Shown: positions 26,402-34,961, counted from the first letter of the stretch. The stretch is DNA of 44,898 nt from an uncultured Alphaproteobacteria bacterium (GCA_943788635.1 CALSRA010000022.1:1-44898); one strand, 5' to 3'. The notes: generated by a model not told the origin, from the letters alone. A program made the numbers and translations.

Positions 26402-28067
26402 CCCGACATTCCCCAAGTAGAATGCCCTTTCTTGCATGTTGTCGATGTTTTGTGCCCCGAGCAAGCCGCCTGTACGACTTTCGCTGTTGTTTGGGCACCT
26501 GACCCAGGAACTGAGCGCGATTTCTGGTCTCGACAGCTTGGTTAACCCGGATTTTGTTGTGATCAACACCCCTTTGGACGGACCAATCGCGCCGCTTTTC
26601 CTCCGATTTTGTTGCTGAGGTCATCATCCTGGAACCGGTGGTGAGCGAAGGCGATGTATGGCTGCAAGGATGCGAGTGAACAGGTCACAGCTGACCGCGA
26701 CTTCGGCCAGTTGGAACGTGATGGCCCGAGCATGACGCACCACCCTCGCTCCAGTTTTGATCAGCCTTGTTTGGAGGCTGGTCAGAGACCAATCAGCCAC
26801 CTCTTCGGGTAGTTCGGTCCCTTGCAGTAAAACGCCGAGATTGTAGGCCAGTGCATGAAGTTGCAGGCGGATCTCGTTCTGCGCCATCCCCTTGCAAGAT
26901 AACCGTGTCCAGTTGATCGCTTGCTTGCCTTCTTTGATATGCTGCTCTGCCGTTCCGCGTTGGTTGTAGAACCGGATGATCCAGTCTGGTTCCATTGGCA
27001 GATTGGTGACAACGAAGCCGACGCGAGGGAACAACTCGCTGGGATGCCATTCCACCTTGGCGATGACACGACGGGGTTTGTCCCAAGATGCCGCCTGATA
27101 CTCGAAGTCGCCGTAGATGCGCTTCACGCCTTTTGGCGGACGACCCACAGGGCGCTTGAGCAGATGCGCAATCTTGCCCTGAAGAACGCGATTGGCCCGA
27201 AGGCGGATGGCGTAAAAATAGCTTTCCGCTTCCAGAGTTTTGTATAACTCCGGGATGGCGAACGCAGCATCCCCCCGGAAGAACCGCATCAGGTGACGAT
27301 CCGCATATCGCGCGATGACGGGCTTCAGAACCGCTTCCCAGCCGTCGGCACTGTGGACGTTGCCGGGGCGCAGGGCGCAACGTTCGAGGTGCCCGAACTG
27401 GTTGAAGACGAACAGCGGGTGATAGCACATGCAGCCGAAATGCCCGTTCCAAGCCGTTCCTTCCTGTGCGCCGTGGGTGGGACTGACGGAACTGTCCATG
27501 TCCAGTGTGATCCACTTGGGTGGGTTGCGGTCATGAACCCGGTCGATCCAGTGTCCTGATAAATCCGCCAGCACAGTGCGATTGTCGGTTGCCGCCAACA
27601 CCTCGGTCTCGAACCGGCCCATCTGGCTCGCGGACGCGGCCTTGGCATCAACGGCACGCCCTCCAACGACCTGCCGCATCACCGGATCAAGCGATAAACG
27701 GTCTGCGTCATTCACATCATCATATCCGGCCAGCCGCCCAAAGACCGACTGGCGCAACAAGCCAACCAGTGAGTGTAGGCGATTGTGGCCAGTTCGCGTG
27801 TCTCTCAGAAATCCGCCCGCAATGTCGTGCAGGCCAAGCACTTCATCCAATTCCCGGAACAACAGTAATCCACCGTCCGAACTGATCTTCGAACCATGAA
27901 ATTCCAACCGGACCCGTCGGTCAAAACTAAGCCGCGCACCATCCGTTTCGCTTGCACCCTTTGGGTGATCCATGATCCGCCGCCTTAAGCCCACTTAACA
28001 TGCTGCAATATAACACATTAATTGTCGTCAGAGGAGTGACTTCTCCCTTTTACTTGGGAAATGCGGG
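26402..28067 (-). mobile_element. IS1380-family insertion sequence with 4-bp TTGA duplication
   Basis: A 1,666-bp element bounded by imperfect inverted repeats: left CCCGACATTCCCCAAGTA and right (reverse complement) CCCGCATTTCCCAAGTA. It is flanked on both sides by TTGA (26398-26401 and 28068-28071), a 4-bp target duplication as usual for IS1380. It holds one transposase gene on the minus strand and ~220 bp of non-coding sequence at its left end. Repeats, duplication and length agree, so the boundaries are well supported. Confidence 0.9.
26624..27973 (-). CDS. IS1380-family transposase (DDE_Tnp_1)
   Basis: This 449-residue transposase has the family's layout. The N-terminal part is KISSDGGLLLFRELDEVLGLHDIAGGFLRDTR. 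The catalytic residues are in ITLDMDSSVSPTHG (first Asp), FFRGDAAFAIPELY (second Asp) and RGTAEQHIKEGKQAINW (Glu). The frame is intact. It starts at ATG 27973; the upstream in-frame GTG is less likely. The element lies opposite to the gene it interrupts. It appears complete and could be active. Confidence 0.93.
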   Translation of the reverse strand: MDHPKGASETDGARLSFDRRVRLEFHGSKISSDGGLLLFRELDEVLGLHDIAGGFLRDTRTGHNRLHSLVGLLRQSVFGRLAGYDDVNDADRLSLDPVMRQVVGGRAVDAKAASASQMGRFETEVLAATDNRTVLADLSGHWIDRVHDRNPPKWITLDMDSSVSPTHGAQEGTAWNGHFGCMCYHPLFVFNQFGHLERCALRPGNVHSADGWEAVLKPVIARYADRHLMRFFRGDAAFAIPELYKTLEAESYFYAIRLRANRVLQGKIAHLLKRPVGRPPKGVKRIYGDFEYQAASWDKPRRVIAKVEWHPSELFPRVGFVVTNLPMEPDWIIRFYNQRGTAEQHIKEGKQAINWTRLSCKGMAQNEIRLQLHALAYNLGVLLQGTELPEEVADWSLTSLQTRLIKTGARVVRHARAITFQLAEVAVSCDLFTRILAAIHRLRSPPVPG

Positions 28068-28248
28068 TTGAAACAACATTTTCGCTGGAGCCAGTCACCC
28101 CGCTGGCAACACATATCGATCTTCCTGCATTGCAGCAGGATATGGACACCATCGCCGGCGCCCTGCCGGACCTGATCGGCGAGCAGGCCAAAAACCTGAT
28201 GCGGGATAGCATGCCTTGCTTCGTGTCGGCGACAGGCGCCGACTGACA

Positions 28249-29037
28249 ATGCTTGCCCGCGCAGATACCCTGACGCGAAACCTGTTCGACATCGCGCAAT
28301 TCGACCCACTATGGCGCGGCACGGAAAGCGTGATTACAGGCAGGCTGCAGGGCATTCCCTTCCGCGCCAATATCTGTATCCCCGAATATGGCGCACATAT
28401 TGGCCGGTACTACCGCAGCATTACCGCCGGCAGCCTGGCGGCGATGTGCGGGCAGTCGGATATTTCGTTCATACACGACCAGTTCGGCCTGCGGATCGCA
28501 TTCGAGGAACCCGTTGATATCGCCATTCATGAAGACGATATGGTCCTGGAAAACTCCGTGCGCGCGCTGGTGGCACGCTTTGGGCCGGTGCTTTTCCGCA
28601 ATGCCAATATCGCCGGCACCGCACGCGACCGCTGTCACCACACTATTTCCCCAAACCTGCGATTCCACACGGATCGCGGCCCGGATATGGCGAACCGGTA
28701 TTCATGCTTCACCCGCGATTCGAACGACGCCGAGCAGCGCGAGCCACGACAATCCTCGACATTATTCATCGCCAATATCGTTTCCTGGCTGCAGGGAGTC
28801 CGCGAGGGACAATGCGATCCGGCCATAGAACGCGGCGCCCGGATGAGCCTGGACCTATTTATGGAAACGCAAATGGCGTCGGTGCTGGGTGATGTCATCC
28901 TGGAGCAGCGCTGGGACGCGCCCATCGGCACCGGGGAAATCGCGGTGATCGACAATGCCGACATTCTACACGCGACCTATCACCGCAATGGAAGCGGCGT
29001 GAAAGGCTATCGGATCGGTGCCCGCTATCTGAACTGA
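28249..29037 (+). CDS. Fe(II)/2-oxoglutarate-dependent dioxygenase (TauD-like)
   Basis: This 262-residue oxygenase has a double-stranded beta-helix with the facial triad of TauD-type enzymes: His140 and Asp142 in SPNLRFHTDRG and a distal His (241 or 245) in ADILHATYHRNG. A 2-oxoglutarate-binding Arg255 follows in GYRIGARYLN. The N-terminal 110 residues are less conserved. It probably hydroxylates or desaturates a small molecule or a peptide. It begins 2 bp after the stop of the small gene split by IS1380, which implies translational coupling, so the IS1380 insertion could also lower its expression. No other enzyme of a pathway is adjacent. The substrate is not identifiable. Confidence 0.8.
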   Translation: MLARADTLTRNLFDIAQFDPLWRGTESVITGRLQGIPFRANICIPEYGAHIGRYYRSITAGSLAAMCGQSDISFIHDQFGLRIAFEEPVDIAIHEDDMVLENSVRALVARFGPVLFRNANIAGTARDRCHHTISPNLRFHTDRGPDMANRYSCFTRDSNDAEQREPRQSSTLFIANIVSWLQGVREGQCDPAIERGARMSLDLFMETQMASVLGDVILEQRWDAPIGTGEIAVIDNADILHATYHRNGSGVKGYRIGARYLN

Positions 29038-29087
29038 GCTGACCAGACAGCCTTTCAACGCTTTTTCGGAATTGGGGCTTCTATACC

Positions 29088-29693
29088 CTAGCCGAAATTC
29101 GGCATGGAATTGGCCAGTGCCGGGCGCTTGATAAAGTCTTCATACCACGCCGCGAGCTTGGGCCGTCCGGTGCGCCAGTTGTCCCCCGGATGACGACCAT
29201 CGGCATAGCCAAGCGAGGCAGCCGCGCTGAGAATCCCCATGTGCAACGGGCCGGAAAGTTCGTCCACGGCAGCTTCAAGCGCATCGTAACAACGCGCCGC
29301 GCGACCCGCTTCCTTTTCGATCACCGCGGCTGACTTTTCAGCCGGATCGCGACGGTTTTCATGGGAGCGTTCAAACAGCGAATCCATCAACAGCGAGGCA
29401 ATGCCTTCGATCTGCATCGCTTTGCCGCGCGCCACCGGATCGGACGGATAAAACTTGCCGCCGGATGCCTCGTCCAGAATCTGCAGGATCAGCAGCGTTT
29501 CACAGACAAAAGCGCCCGTGTCTGTCTCAAGCGCCGGAACCTTCGCGCCCGGGCCATAGTTGTGCAGGATATTCTTGGGGTCATTCAACGGCGAAACGTC
29601 GATCACCTCGACCTTGTCTTCAAGACCGAATTCCACAACAGCAAGTCGCGGGCGACGGGCATAGGGCGAATTGCCCGAGTAGAACAGCTTCAT
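29088..29693 (-). CDS. Glutathione S-transferase
   Basis: This 201-residue GST conjugates or reduces electrophiles with glutathione. The thioredoxin-fold domain runs from MKLFYSGNSPYARRPRLAVVE, in which Ser7 (SGNSPYAR) or a nearby Ser is the likely catalytic residue, to KVPALETDTGAFVCETLLILQILDE with the cis-Pro and the Glu-Thr pair (ET) that contacts glutathione. The all-helical C-terminal half begins near residue 83. AAGGAG lies just before the ATG. It is monocistronic between the dioxygenase and the cyclase. The class is not clear; Zeta or beta-like would be guesses. Confidence 0.88.
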   Translation of the reverse strand: MKLFYSGNSPYARRPRLAVVEFGLEDKVEVIDVSPLNDPKNILHNYGPGAKVPALETDTGAFVCETLLILQILDEASGGKFYPSDPVARGKAMQIEGIASLLMDSLFERSHENRRDPAEKSAAVIEKEAGRAARCYDALEAAVDELSGPLHMGILSAAASLGYADGRHPGDNWRTGRPKLAAWYEDFIKRPALANSMPNFG

Positions 29694-29934
29694 AGAACGG
29701 CTCCTTCGTTTTGGGTAAGTACTGTTGAAAACTTGCAGGTGCGAGGTAACCCTCGCCCATCAACGGAAATGCATCTTTGTCTCTGCCGCAACCTTGGCTG
29801 CAAAGACGACTATCCCACTTGACCGGTCATACGCAACTGTCGCGCTCTCGGGCAGCGGTCTTTGTCAGGAGTAAAACCTGCAACTAAAACGGGAAATATG
29901 AATGGGCCGCTCTCTCACGGCACCGGAAGACAGA

Positions 29935-31512
29935 TCAGGCGGATTTCGGGCCGGACGCACCCAGCGCGCTATCACCGCCGCGCAATCCTGCGCGCTGTTC
30001 CGCGCGCAGCCAGATAACCTTGGCAATCAGTTCGTCGAGTTCACCTTCGGCGGCGGCACCGACATCAATATAGAGATCCAGCCCTTTGGAACTCATCGCG
30101 ATGACATCGCCCCCCTTCTCTTGGGTATCGACAAGCCCCTTCACGATATACGGGGTGATTTCCCGGCCGATTCCTTTGAGCGCCACGGGCGCACCAGCTT
30201 CAGCCTCAACAATATCCTTTACCAACCCGAAGGTTTCGGTGCTGATCGCGATAGATCCCGGTTCTGCGTACCCTTCCAGCCGGGCCGCGAGGTTCGCCTC
30301 CATCCCGATGATCGTATAATCCATTCGCTTCGCACTGCCGAAATTGCCGACATTGCAATAGCCGGTGTTGATGCCCATGCGGGCCGCGAACGGCTTTGCG
30401 ATTCCCTGACGCCGCCATTTCACGTTCAGCTCAACGAGACGCAGCTGCATCTCGATCGCCATTCGGACGCAGGCCCTGGCGTCTTCGGTAGCGCCTCTTG
30501 TTTCCGGGTCGCCGAAAAATGCCAGGATCGCGTCGCCGATATATTTGTCGATCGTCGCGCCATGCTTGAGCGCGATTTCAGACATTTCCGTCAGATACTC
30601 GTTCAGAAGATTCGAAAGGTCCTCCGGCTGCATGTTGTCTTTGGTTTCCGTGAACCCCTGAATGTCGGAAAAGAAAATCGTCAGCTTTTTGCGGTCCGTC
30701 GAAATCGAAACATTCTTGTCGCCGCTGAAAATGAACTTGTAGATTTGCGGTGACAGGTAAACCGATAGCTTGGATGTCAGGCCTTCGAGAAACTGATTGA
30801 GCTTCGACAGTGACAAATTTGATTCGTTGATCGTGCGCGCCTGCCGCGCCTGATGGCGGATGAACATGCCACCGGTAAGCGCCAGCAATACGAAATATAT
30901 CAACAGGTTCCGATAGGACGAAAAATCGAACGCGATCGGCTGCGCGACCGAAAACACCTGTACACCGCGTACATCGCCGACCTGCCAGTCCGTCTTGCGG
31001 CTTTGCGGATGCGTATTGTGACAGGCAACGCAGTTCTGCTGCATCGTGACAGGGATCGCCATTTCGATTTTACGCGACAGAAGGTCACCGGAGAATCGCA
31101 TGATTTCCTGCTCACCACCGGCCCGGAAGGTGCTGAGCGCATGGGAGTCGAAATCACTGAGCTTGCGTTCCGGGCGATTTTTAAACGGATAGTCCGACAG
31201 GAACCGGTAGTGCAGGTTCAGCGTATCCTGTTGCAGCAGATTTGCCAGTTCCAGCGAAAACGTCGCCGGAACCGGCACACCGCCGGGGATATCGCGGAAA
31301 TTATGGGAAAACACTGCCTTGCCATCATTTGCGACAATGCGGGATACGACATCCCGCGAATAGAATTCGCGCACGAGTCCGACGACCTTGCTGAAGTCTT
31401 CCGCCTGTCGATGCAGATCTTTTTCAGAAAGATGCCGCATATCCAGCCAGACAACGACCGGCAATCCGGCAAGAAGAACAAAGACAGCCAGAACAAAGCT
31501 GATATTTCGCAT
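29935..31512 (-). CDS. Membrane adenylate/guanylate cyclase with periplasmic c-type haem motif
   Basis: This 525-residue protein has a first membrane helix (about 5-23), a periplasmic domain of the DUF3365/Tll0287-like type (about 30-195), a second helix (201-219), a short coiled segment, and a class III nucleotide cyclase domain (about 270-450). The periplasmic domain has CVACH (161-165), which is a CxxCH site for covalent c-type haem. In the cyclase domain the metal Asp residues are D283 (FFSDIQGF) and D327 (IGDAILAFFGD), and the transition-state part is TIIGMEANLAARLEG. Together these point to a redox- or gas-sensing cyclase. A GGGAGGGAAAC site precedes the ATG. The haem needs cytochrome c maturation genes elsewhere. 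ATP versus GTP cannot be told. Confidence 0.85.
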   Translation of the reverse strand: MRNISFVLAVFVLLAGLPVVVWLDMRHLSEKDLHRQAEDFSKVVGLVREFYSRDVVSRIVANDGKAVFSHNFRDIPGGVPVPATFSLELANLLQQDTLNLHYRFLSDYPFKNRPERKLSDFDSHALSTFRAGGEQEIMRFSGDLLSRKIEMAIPVTMQQNCVACHNTHPQSRKTDWQVGDVRGVQVFSVAQPIAFDFSSYRNLLIYFVLLALTGGMFIRHQARQARTINESNLSLSKLNQFLEGLTSKLSVYLSPQIYKFIFSGDKNVSISTDRKKLTIFFSDIQGFTETKDNMQPEDLSNLLNEYLTEMSEIALKHGATIDKYIGDAILAFFGDPETRGATEDARACVRMAIEMQLRLVELNVKWRRQGIAKPFAARMGINTGYCNVGNFGSAKRMDYTIIGMEANLAARLEGYAEPGSIAISTETFGLVKDIVEAEAGAPVALKGIGREITPYIVKGLVDTQEKGGDVIAMSSKGLDLYIDVGAAAEGELDELIAKVIWLRAEQRAGLRGGDSALGASGPKSA

Positions 31513-31700
31513 GTTTCCCTCCCCCTTCCGGCACGGGTCCCACCCCTGTGCCGCGAGGTTCCACGGGACAATATCAAAACAGGATTAACCGGAAATGAAT
31601 GTTCAAGCGCCCGAAGCATATCCCGGTCCCTTCGGATTGTCCTCTGCCGGTCGGTATCGATATAGTGGCCTTAAACGAAGTAAAGGACGGGGTGGGAACG

Positions 31701-32759
31701 ATGGAATTCGGCGTCAGTTGCGGCTATATCGACGAAATCGGGTATGTATCCCACGCTGAGAATCTTGGCTTCAGCTATGCGTGGTTTTCCGATACGCATA
31801 TGATCCGCTCCAACATCTGGGCCACGATGGCCGTTGCCGCGCAGCAAACGCGTACGATCCGGCTCGGCTCCGGGCTTGCGATCCCGGGCTTGCGGCTGGC
31901 ACCGGTCGCGGCCTGTGGTATCGCCACGATCAACCGTATCGCGCCGGGCCGTACCTTCTTCGGTACCGGTACGGGCAATACCGCGATGCGCACGATGGGC
32001 CAGTCCCCGACGCGTATTACGGAATTCGCCGAGTACATCCTCGTCGTAAAGGCCCTGCTGCAGGGTGAAGAAACCGAATATTCCCTGAATGGTTCCTCCC
32101 ACCCGATCCGCTTCCAGAATGTCGAACTGGGTTATATCGACATCGAACATCACATCCCGATCATGGTTGGTGGCTTCGGTCCCCGGGCGCAGGGACTGGC
32201 GGGTGAACTGGGTGATGGGCTGATCACCGGTATTCCGCGCGGCGGAGCCATCCCGCAGGCGCTCGCCAACGTGAAAAAGGGCGCCGACAAGGCCGGCCGT
32301 TCGCTGGACGACTTCCAGACCTATGCGCTGGTCAACCTGCTGATGCTGGAGAACGGCGAGACCCTTGAATCGGAAAGGGTCATCGCCGAATGCGGCCCGG
32401 CGATCATGGCCAATGTTCACTACCTGGTCGATTTCGTGAAGGAAACCGGGCGGCAGCCACCCGATTACATCATGCCGATCTGGGAAGAATACATGGACTT
32501 CCATATGTCCCGGGACGAAGAAACCCGGCACCAGAAAATGCACGCCAGTCACTACAGCTATCTGGACGAAGACGAAGCACGGTTCGTGACGCCGGAAATC
32601 ATCCGGAATTTCTGTATCGCGGGCCATCCGGAAGAAATTGTCGAACAGATCCGCACGCTGGAAAAACAGGGACTGAACGCCATGACCTTCAGCCTGCCGG
32701 TCGACAAGATGTACCGGCAGATCGAGGATTTCTCCCGTAACGTCATGTCGAAGCTGTAA
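31701..32759 (+). CDS. LLM-class flavin-dependent oxidoreductase (first of a tandem pair)
   Basis: This 352-residue luciferase-like monooxygenase/F420- or FMN-dependent oxidoreductase opens MEFGVSCGYIDEIGYVSHAENLGF. The TIM-barrel family's core segments are RTIRLGSGLAIPGLRLAPV, INRIAPGRTFFGTGTGN and IPIMVGGFGPRAQGLAGELGDGL. The C-terminal part has HASHYSYLDEDEARFVTPEIIRNF. The start at 31701 is placed by alignment with the neighbour at 32771, which begins MEFGVT, and it has a GG-rich site upstream; the longer frame from 31599 is rejected. It is transcribed 11 bp ahead of its paralogue. The substrate and cofactor (FMN or F420) cannot be decided. Confidence 0.85.
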   Translation: MEFGVSCGYIDEIGYVSHAENLGFSYAWFSDTHMIRSNIWATMAVAAQQTRTIRLGSGLAIPGLRLAPVAACGIATINRIAPGRTFFGTGTGNTAMRTMGQSPTRITEFAEYILVVKALLQGEETEYSLNGSSHPIRFQNVELGYIDIEHHIPIMVGGFGPRAQGLAGELGDGLITGIPRGGAIPQALANVKKGADKAGRSLDDFQTYALVNLLMLENGETLESERVIAECGPAIMANVHYLVDFVKETGRQPPDYIMPIWEEYMDFHMSRDEETRHQKMHASHYSYLDEDEARFVTPEIIRNFCIAGHPEEIVEQIRTLEKQGLNAMTFSLPVDKMYRQIEDFSRNVMSKL

Positions 32760-32770
32760 GGAACAAGATC

Positions 32771-33829
32771 ATGGAATTTGGCGTTACCGGCGCAAAAATC
32801 GACGATATCGGCTTTATCGTTCACGCTGAAAATCTCGGCTACGATTATTCCTGGGCAACCGATAGCCAGCTCATCCGTTCAAACCCCTGGGCCGTGCTGG
32901 CCTTGGCCGCCACCCAGACCCGCAAGATCAAGCTTGGCACCGGCCTGGCAATTTCCGGACTGCGGCTGGCCCCGGTCGCGGCCAACGGCATCGCGACAAT
33001 CAACCGGCTGGCGCCCGGACGTACGTTCCTGGGCATCGGTACCGGCAACACCGCGATGCGGACGATGGGTCAGGCGCCGATGCGTTTCAAACCCTTTGCC
33101 GAATATGTCCGTGTTGTTCGCGGGCTGCTGGATGGCGAACAGGTTGACTACACGCTGAACGGCAGCACCCACGCGATCAAATTCGACAATCTGGACCTGG
33201 GCATCATCGATATCAGCAACCGGATTCCGATCCATGTTGGCGGGTTCGGCCCGATGGCACAGACACTGGCCGGTGAAATCGGCGACGGCGTCATAACCGG
33301 CATCCCGCGCGGCGGCAGCATTCCCGAAACACTGGCCAATGTGAAAAAAGGCGCCGACCGCGCCGGCCGATCGATGGAAGGCTTCAAGACCACAGCCCTC
33401 GCCAATCTTCTGATGCTGGAACCGGGCGAAACACTGCAATCCGAACGGGTCATCTCGGAATGCGGCTCGGCGATCATGGCCAATGTCCACTATCTGGTCG
33501 ACTGGGTGAAGGAAACCGGCAAGGAGCCGCCGGCGTTTGTCCTGCCCATCTGGGAAGAGTATCTGGATTTTCACAACAGCCGCGACGAAGAAACCAAACA
33601 TCAGGCGCTGCATGCCAGCCATTACAGCTATCTCGACCCGGAAGAAGCCCGCTTCGTGACGCCGGAAATGATCCGGAATTTCTGTATTGCGGGGCATCCG
33701 GAAGAAATCGTCGAGCAATTGCACGGTCTCGAAAAACAGGGACTCAACGCATTGAATTTCATCACCCCACTCGAACAAAGATACGGGCTGATCGAGAATT
33801 TTGCCCGCAAGGTCATGGAAAAAATGTAG
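32771..33829 (+). CDS. LLM-class flavin-dependent oxidoreductase (second of a tandem pair)
   Basis: This 352-residue protein is the tandem paralogue of the preceding gene, with roughly two thirds of positions the same by eye, evenly spread. It has KIKLGTGLAISGLRLAPVAANGI, INRLAPGRTFLGIGTGNTAMRT, IPIHVGGFGPMAQTLAGEIGDGV and HASHYSYLDPEEARFVTPEMI. The two differ mainly at positions near the substrate pocket (for example GFSYAWFSDTHMI versus GYDYSWATDSQLI), so they may act on different substrates or form a heterodimer as luciferase subunits do. The ATG follows AAGGAACAAGATC. It ends the operon; a terminator lies 98 bp downstream. Confidence 0.85.
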   Translation: MEFGVTGAKIDDIGFIVHAENLGYDYSWATDSQLIRSNPWAVLALAATQTRKIKLGTGLAISGLRLAPVAANGIATINRLAPGRTFLGIGTGNTAMRTMGQAPMRFKPFAEYVRVVRGLLDGEQVDYTLNGSTHAIKFDNLDLGIIDISNRIPIHVGGFGPMAQTLAGEIGDGVITGIPRGGSIPETLANVKKGADRAGRSMEGFKTTALANLLMLEPGETLQSERVISECGSAIMANVHYLVDWVKETGKEPPAFVLPIWEEYLDFHNSRDEETKHQALHASHYSYLDPEEARFVTPEMIRNFCIAGHPEEIVEQLHGLEKQGLNALNFITPLEQRYGLIENFARKVMEKM

Positions 33830-33926
33830 GTCGTCGTTTTTCCATTCCCGGCGTATCGCCGTATCATGCGACATCTTTAAACGTGCCGTTTTTTTGGGCA
33901 ATCGAGTAATTATTAGACATTACTGC

Positions 33927-33954
33927 ACCTGCATATTTTTAATGCAGGTCTTTT
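33927..33954 (+). terminator. Rho-independent terminator after the LLM pair
   Basis: A perfect 8-bp stem (ACCTGCAT against ATGCAGGT) with a 7-base loop of A/T is followed by CTTTTAGTT. It lies 97 bp past the stop of the second LLM gene and before torF. Weak stem but a proper tail. Confidence 0.55.
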
Positions 33955-34003
33955 AGTTCATTATAATACAATAAGTTACAAATATTCGCTTCCTCTGCTT
34001 CTG

Positions 34004-34019
34004 TGGCATTAAAGTTGCA
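34004..34019 (+). promoter_or_regulatory. Sigma-54 (-24/-12) promoter of torF
   Basis: TGGCATT-AAAG-TTGCA matches the sigma-54 consensus TGGCACG-N4-TTGCA with both invariant dinucleotides (GG and GC) at the right spacing. It would start transcription near 34030, 47 bp before the porin ATG. Sigma-54 promoters need an activator such as NtrC. Candidate upstream sites lie in the AT-rich 130 bp before it, but I cannot identify them. The match is by sequence only. Confidence 0.6.
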
Positions 34020-34076
34020 CAACTAGCTGCGACGTCAAAAATGCGCGATGCGCAAAAGAAACTGGAGGAAGTACAA

Positions 34077-34829
34077 ATGAATCTCAAATCCTGGCTTTCG
34101 GCAGGCGCCGTTGCGCTTGCGGCAGGGTACTCGGGCGCCGCTATTGCAGCGGACGGCGAAGCTGATATCGGCACCTTCTCGGCCAATGTCGGCCTGTTCT
34201 CTGACTATACGTTCCGCGGCGTATCGCAGACCGGTCAGGAACCGGCACTGCAGGGCGGAATGGACTGGTCGCACGATATCGGCCTGTATGCCGGACTGTG
34301 GGCGTCGAACGTTGATTTCAGCGATGGCGATGATGCCCATCTGGAACTGGATCTATACGCCGGGTATTCCGGCAGCATCGACAAGTTCTCCTATGACATC
34401 GGCGCCATCTACTACAGTTATCCGGGCGCGGACAGCGGCCGCAACTATGACTACTGGGAAGTTGTGCCGCAGGTCGGTTACGATTTCGGATTCGCTTCGG
34501 TCGGCCTGCTCTTCGCCTACTCGCCTGACTTCTTTGGCGGCAGCGATGACGCCCAGTATTACGAAGCCAATGTCGAAGTTCCCCTGCCCGCCGGTTTCAC
34601 CCTGAATGCCCTTTATGGTCACCAGGCGATCAAGGACGAAGTGACCTTCGCCCTGCCGGATTACAACACATGGAGCGTCGGTCTGAGCTACGACCTCGGC
34701 GAGCTGAATTCGAAGCTCGCGAATTTCTCGATTGGCGCCACTTACGTGGACACGGATATCGACACCGCAACCTGCGGCAGTGAAAGCTGTGATGCGCGCG
34801 GGATCATCGGTATATCGGCATCCTTCTGA
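34077..34829 (+). CDS. TorF-family putative outer-membrane porin
   Basis: This 250-residue protein has a signal peptide (residues 1-25, MNLKSWLSAGAVALAAGYSGAAIAA) followed by a beta-rich body with alternating aromatic and polar residues. Marks of the TorF-like (TIGR02001) porins are ANVGLFSDYTFRGVSQTGQEPALQGGMDWSH and LYAGLWASNVDF. It ends IIGISASF, with the terminal Phe typical of outer-membrane beta barrels. In many alphaproteobacteria such genes lie beside the nitrogen genes glnK and amtB; here those are absent, but a sigma-54-type promoter precedes the gene, in keeping with nitrogen control. An AGGAGG-like site (CTGGAGGAAGTACAA) places the ATG at 34077. A C-terminal Cys pair (TCGSESC) may form a disulfide. 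What it transports is unknown. Confidence 0.85.
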   Translation: MNLKSWLSAGAVALAAGYSGAAIAADGEADIGTFSANVGLFSDYTFRGVSQTGQEPALQGGMDWSHDIGLYAGLWASNVDFSDGDDAHLELDLYAGYSGSIDKFSYDIGAIYYSYPGADSGRNYDYWEVVPQVGYDFGFASVGLLFAYSPDFFGGSDDAQYYEANVEVPLPAGFTLNALYGHQAIKDEVTFALPDYNTWSVGLSYDLGELNSKLANFSIGATYVDTDIDTATCGSESCDARGIIGISASF

Positions 34830-34920
34830 CAATTCAGGAAAACGACCCGCTTCCTCCCCCCGATCGCTGCGCGTTTCTCCCAACTACTCAGCGCGTTTCG
34901 AAGGGTCCGTTTCCTGTCCG

Positions 34921-34961
34921 CCGTGCGTCGCATGCCCTCGTATGCGGCGCACGGTAATTTT
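34921..34961 (+). terminator. Terminator after torF
   Basis: CCGTGCGTCGCAT pairs with ATGCGGCGCACGG (one G-T mismatch) around an 8-base loop, and TAATTTT follows. It lies 91 bp past the torF stop and just before the convergent queG end, so it may serve both directions. Confidence 0.6.

Larger units (their letters stand above)
26352..28246 (+). pseudogene. Small 74-residue protein gene, split by the IS1380 element
   Basis: Left part 26352-26401 reads MPRRKDSTPTNAKDTL and ends in the TTGA target site. Right part 28068-28246 starts at the second TTGA and reads ETTFSLEPVTPLATHIDL and on to PCFVSATGAD. Joining them with one TTGA copy gives exactly 225 bases, a 74-residue protein with no stop and with the frames matching, so this was one gene before the element entered. 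It is hydrophilic at the start, has a central helical stretch (ALQQDMDTIAGALPDLIGEQAKNLM) and one Cys near the C-terminus. No family is recognised. Its stop lies 2 bp before the start of the 2-oxoglutarate dioxygenase gene, so it was probably translated with it. The short size and position fit a peptide or adaptor acted on by the dioxygenase, but this is inference. Confidence 0.6.

Noticed and set aside
29740..29760. A GCGAGG-TAAC-CCTCGC hairpin upstream of the GST gene
   Set aside because: Six-base arms without a T tract are common in GC-rich DNA, and nothing nearby ties it to a function.
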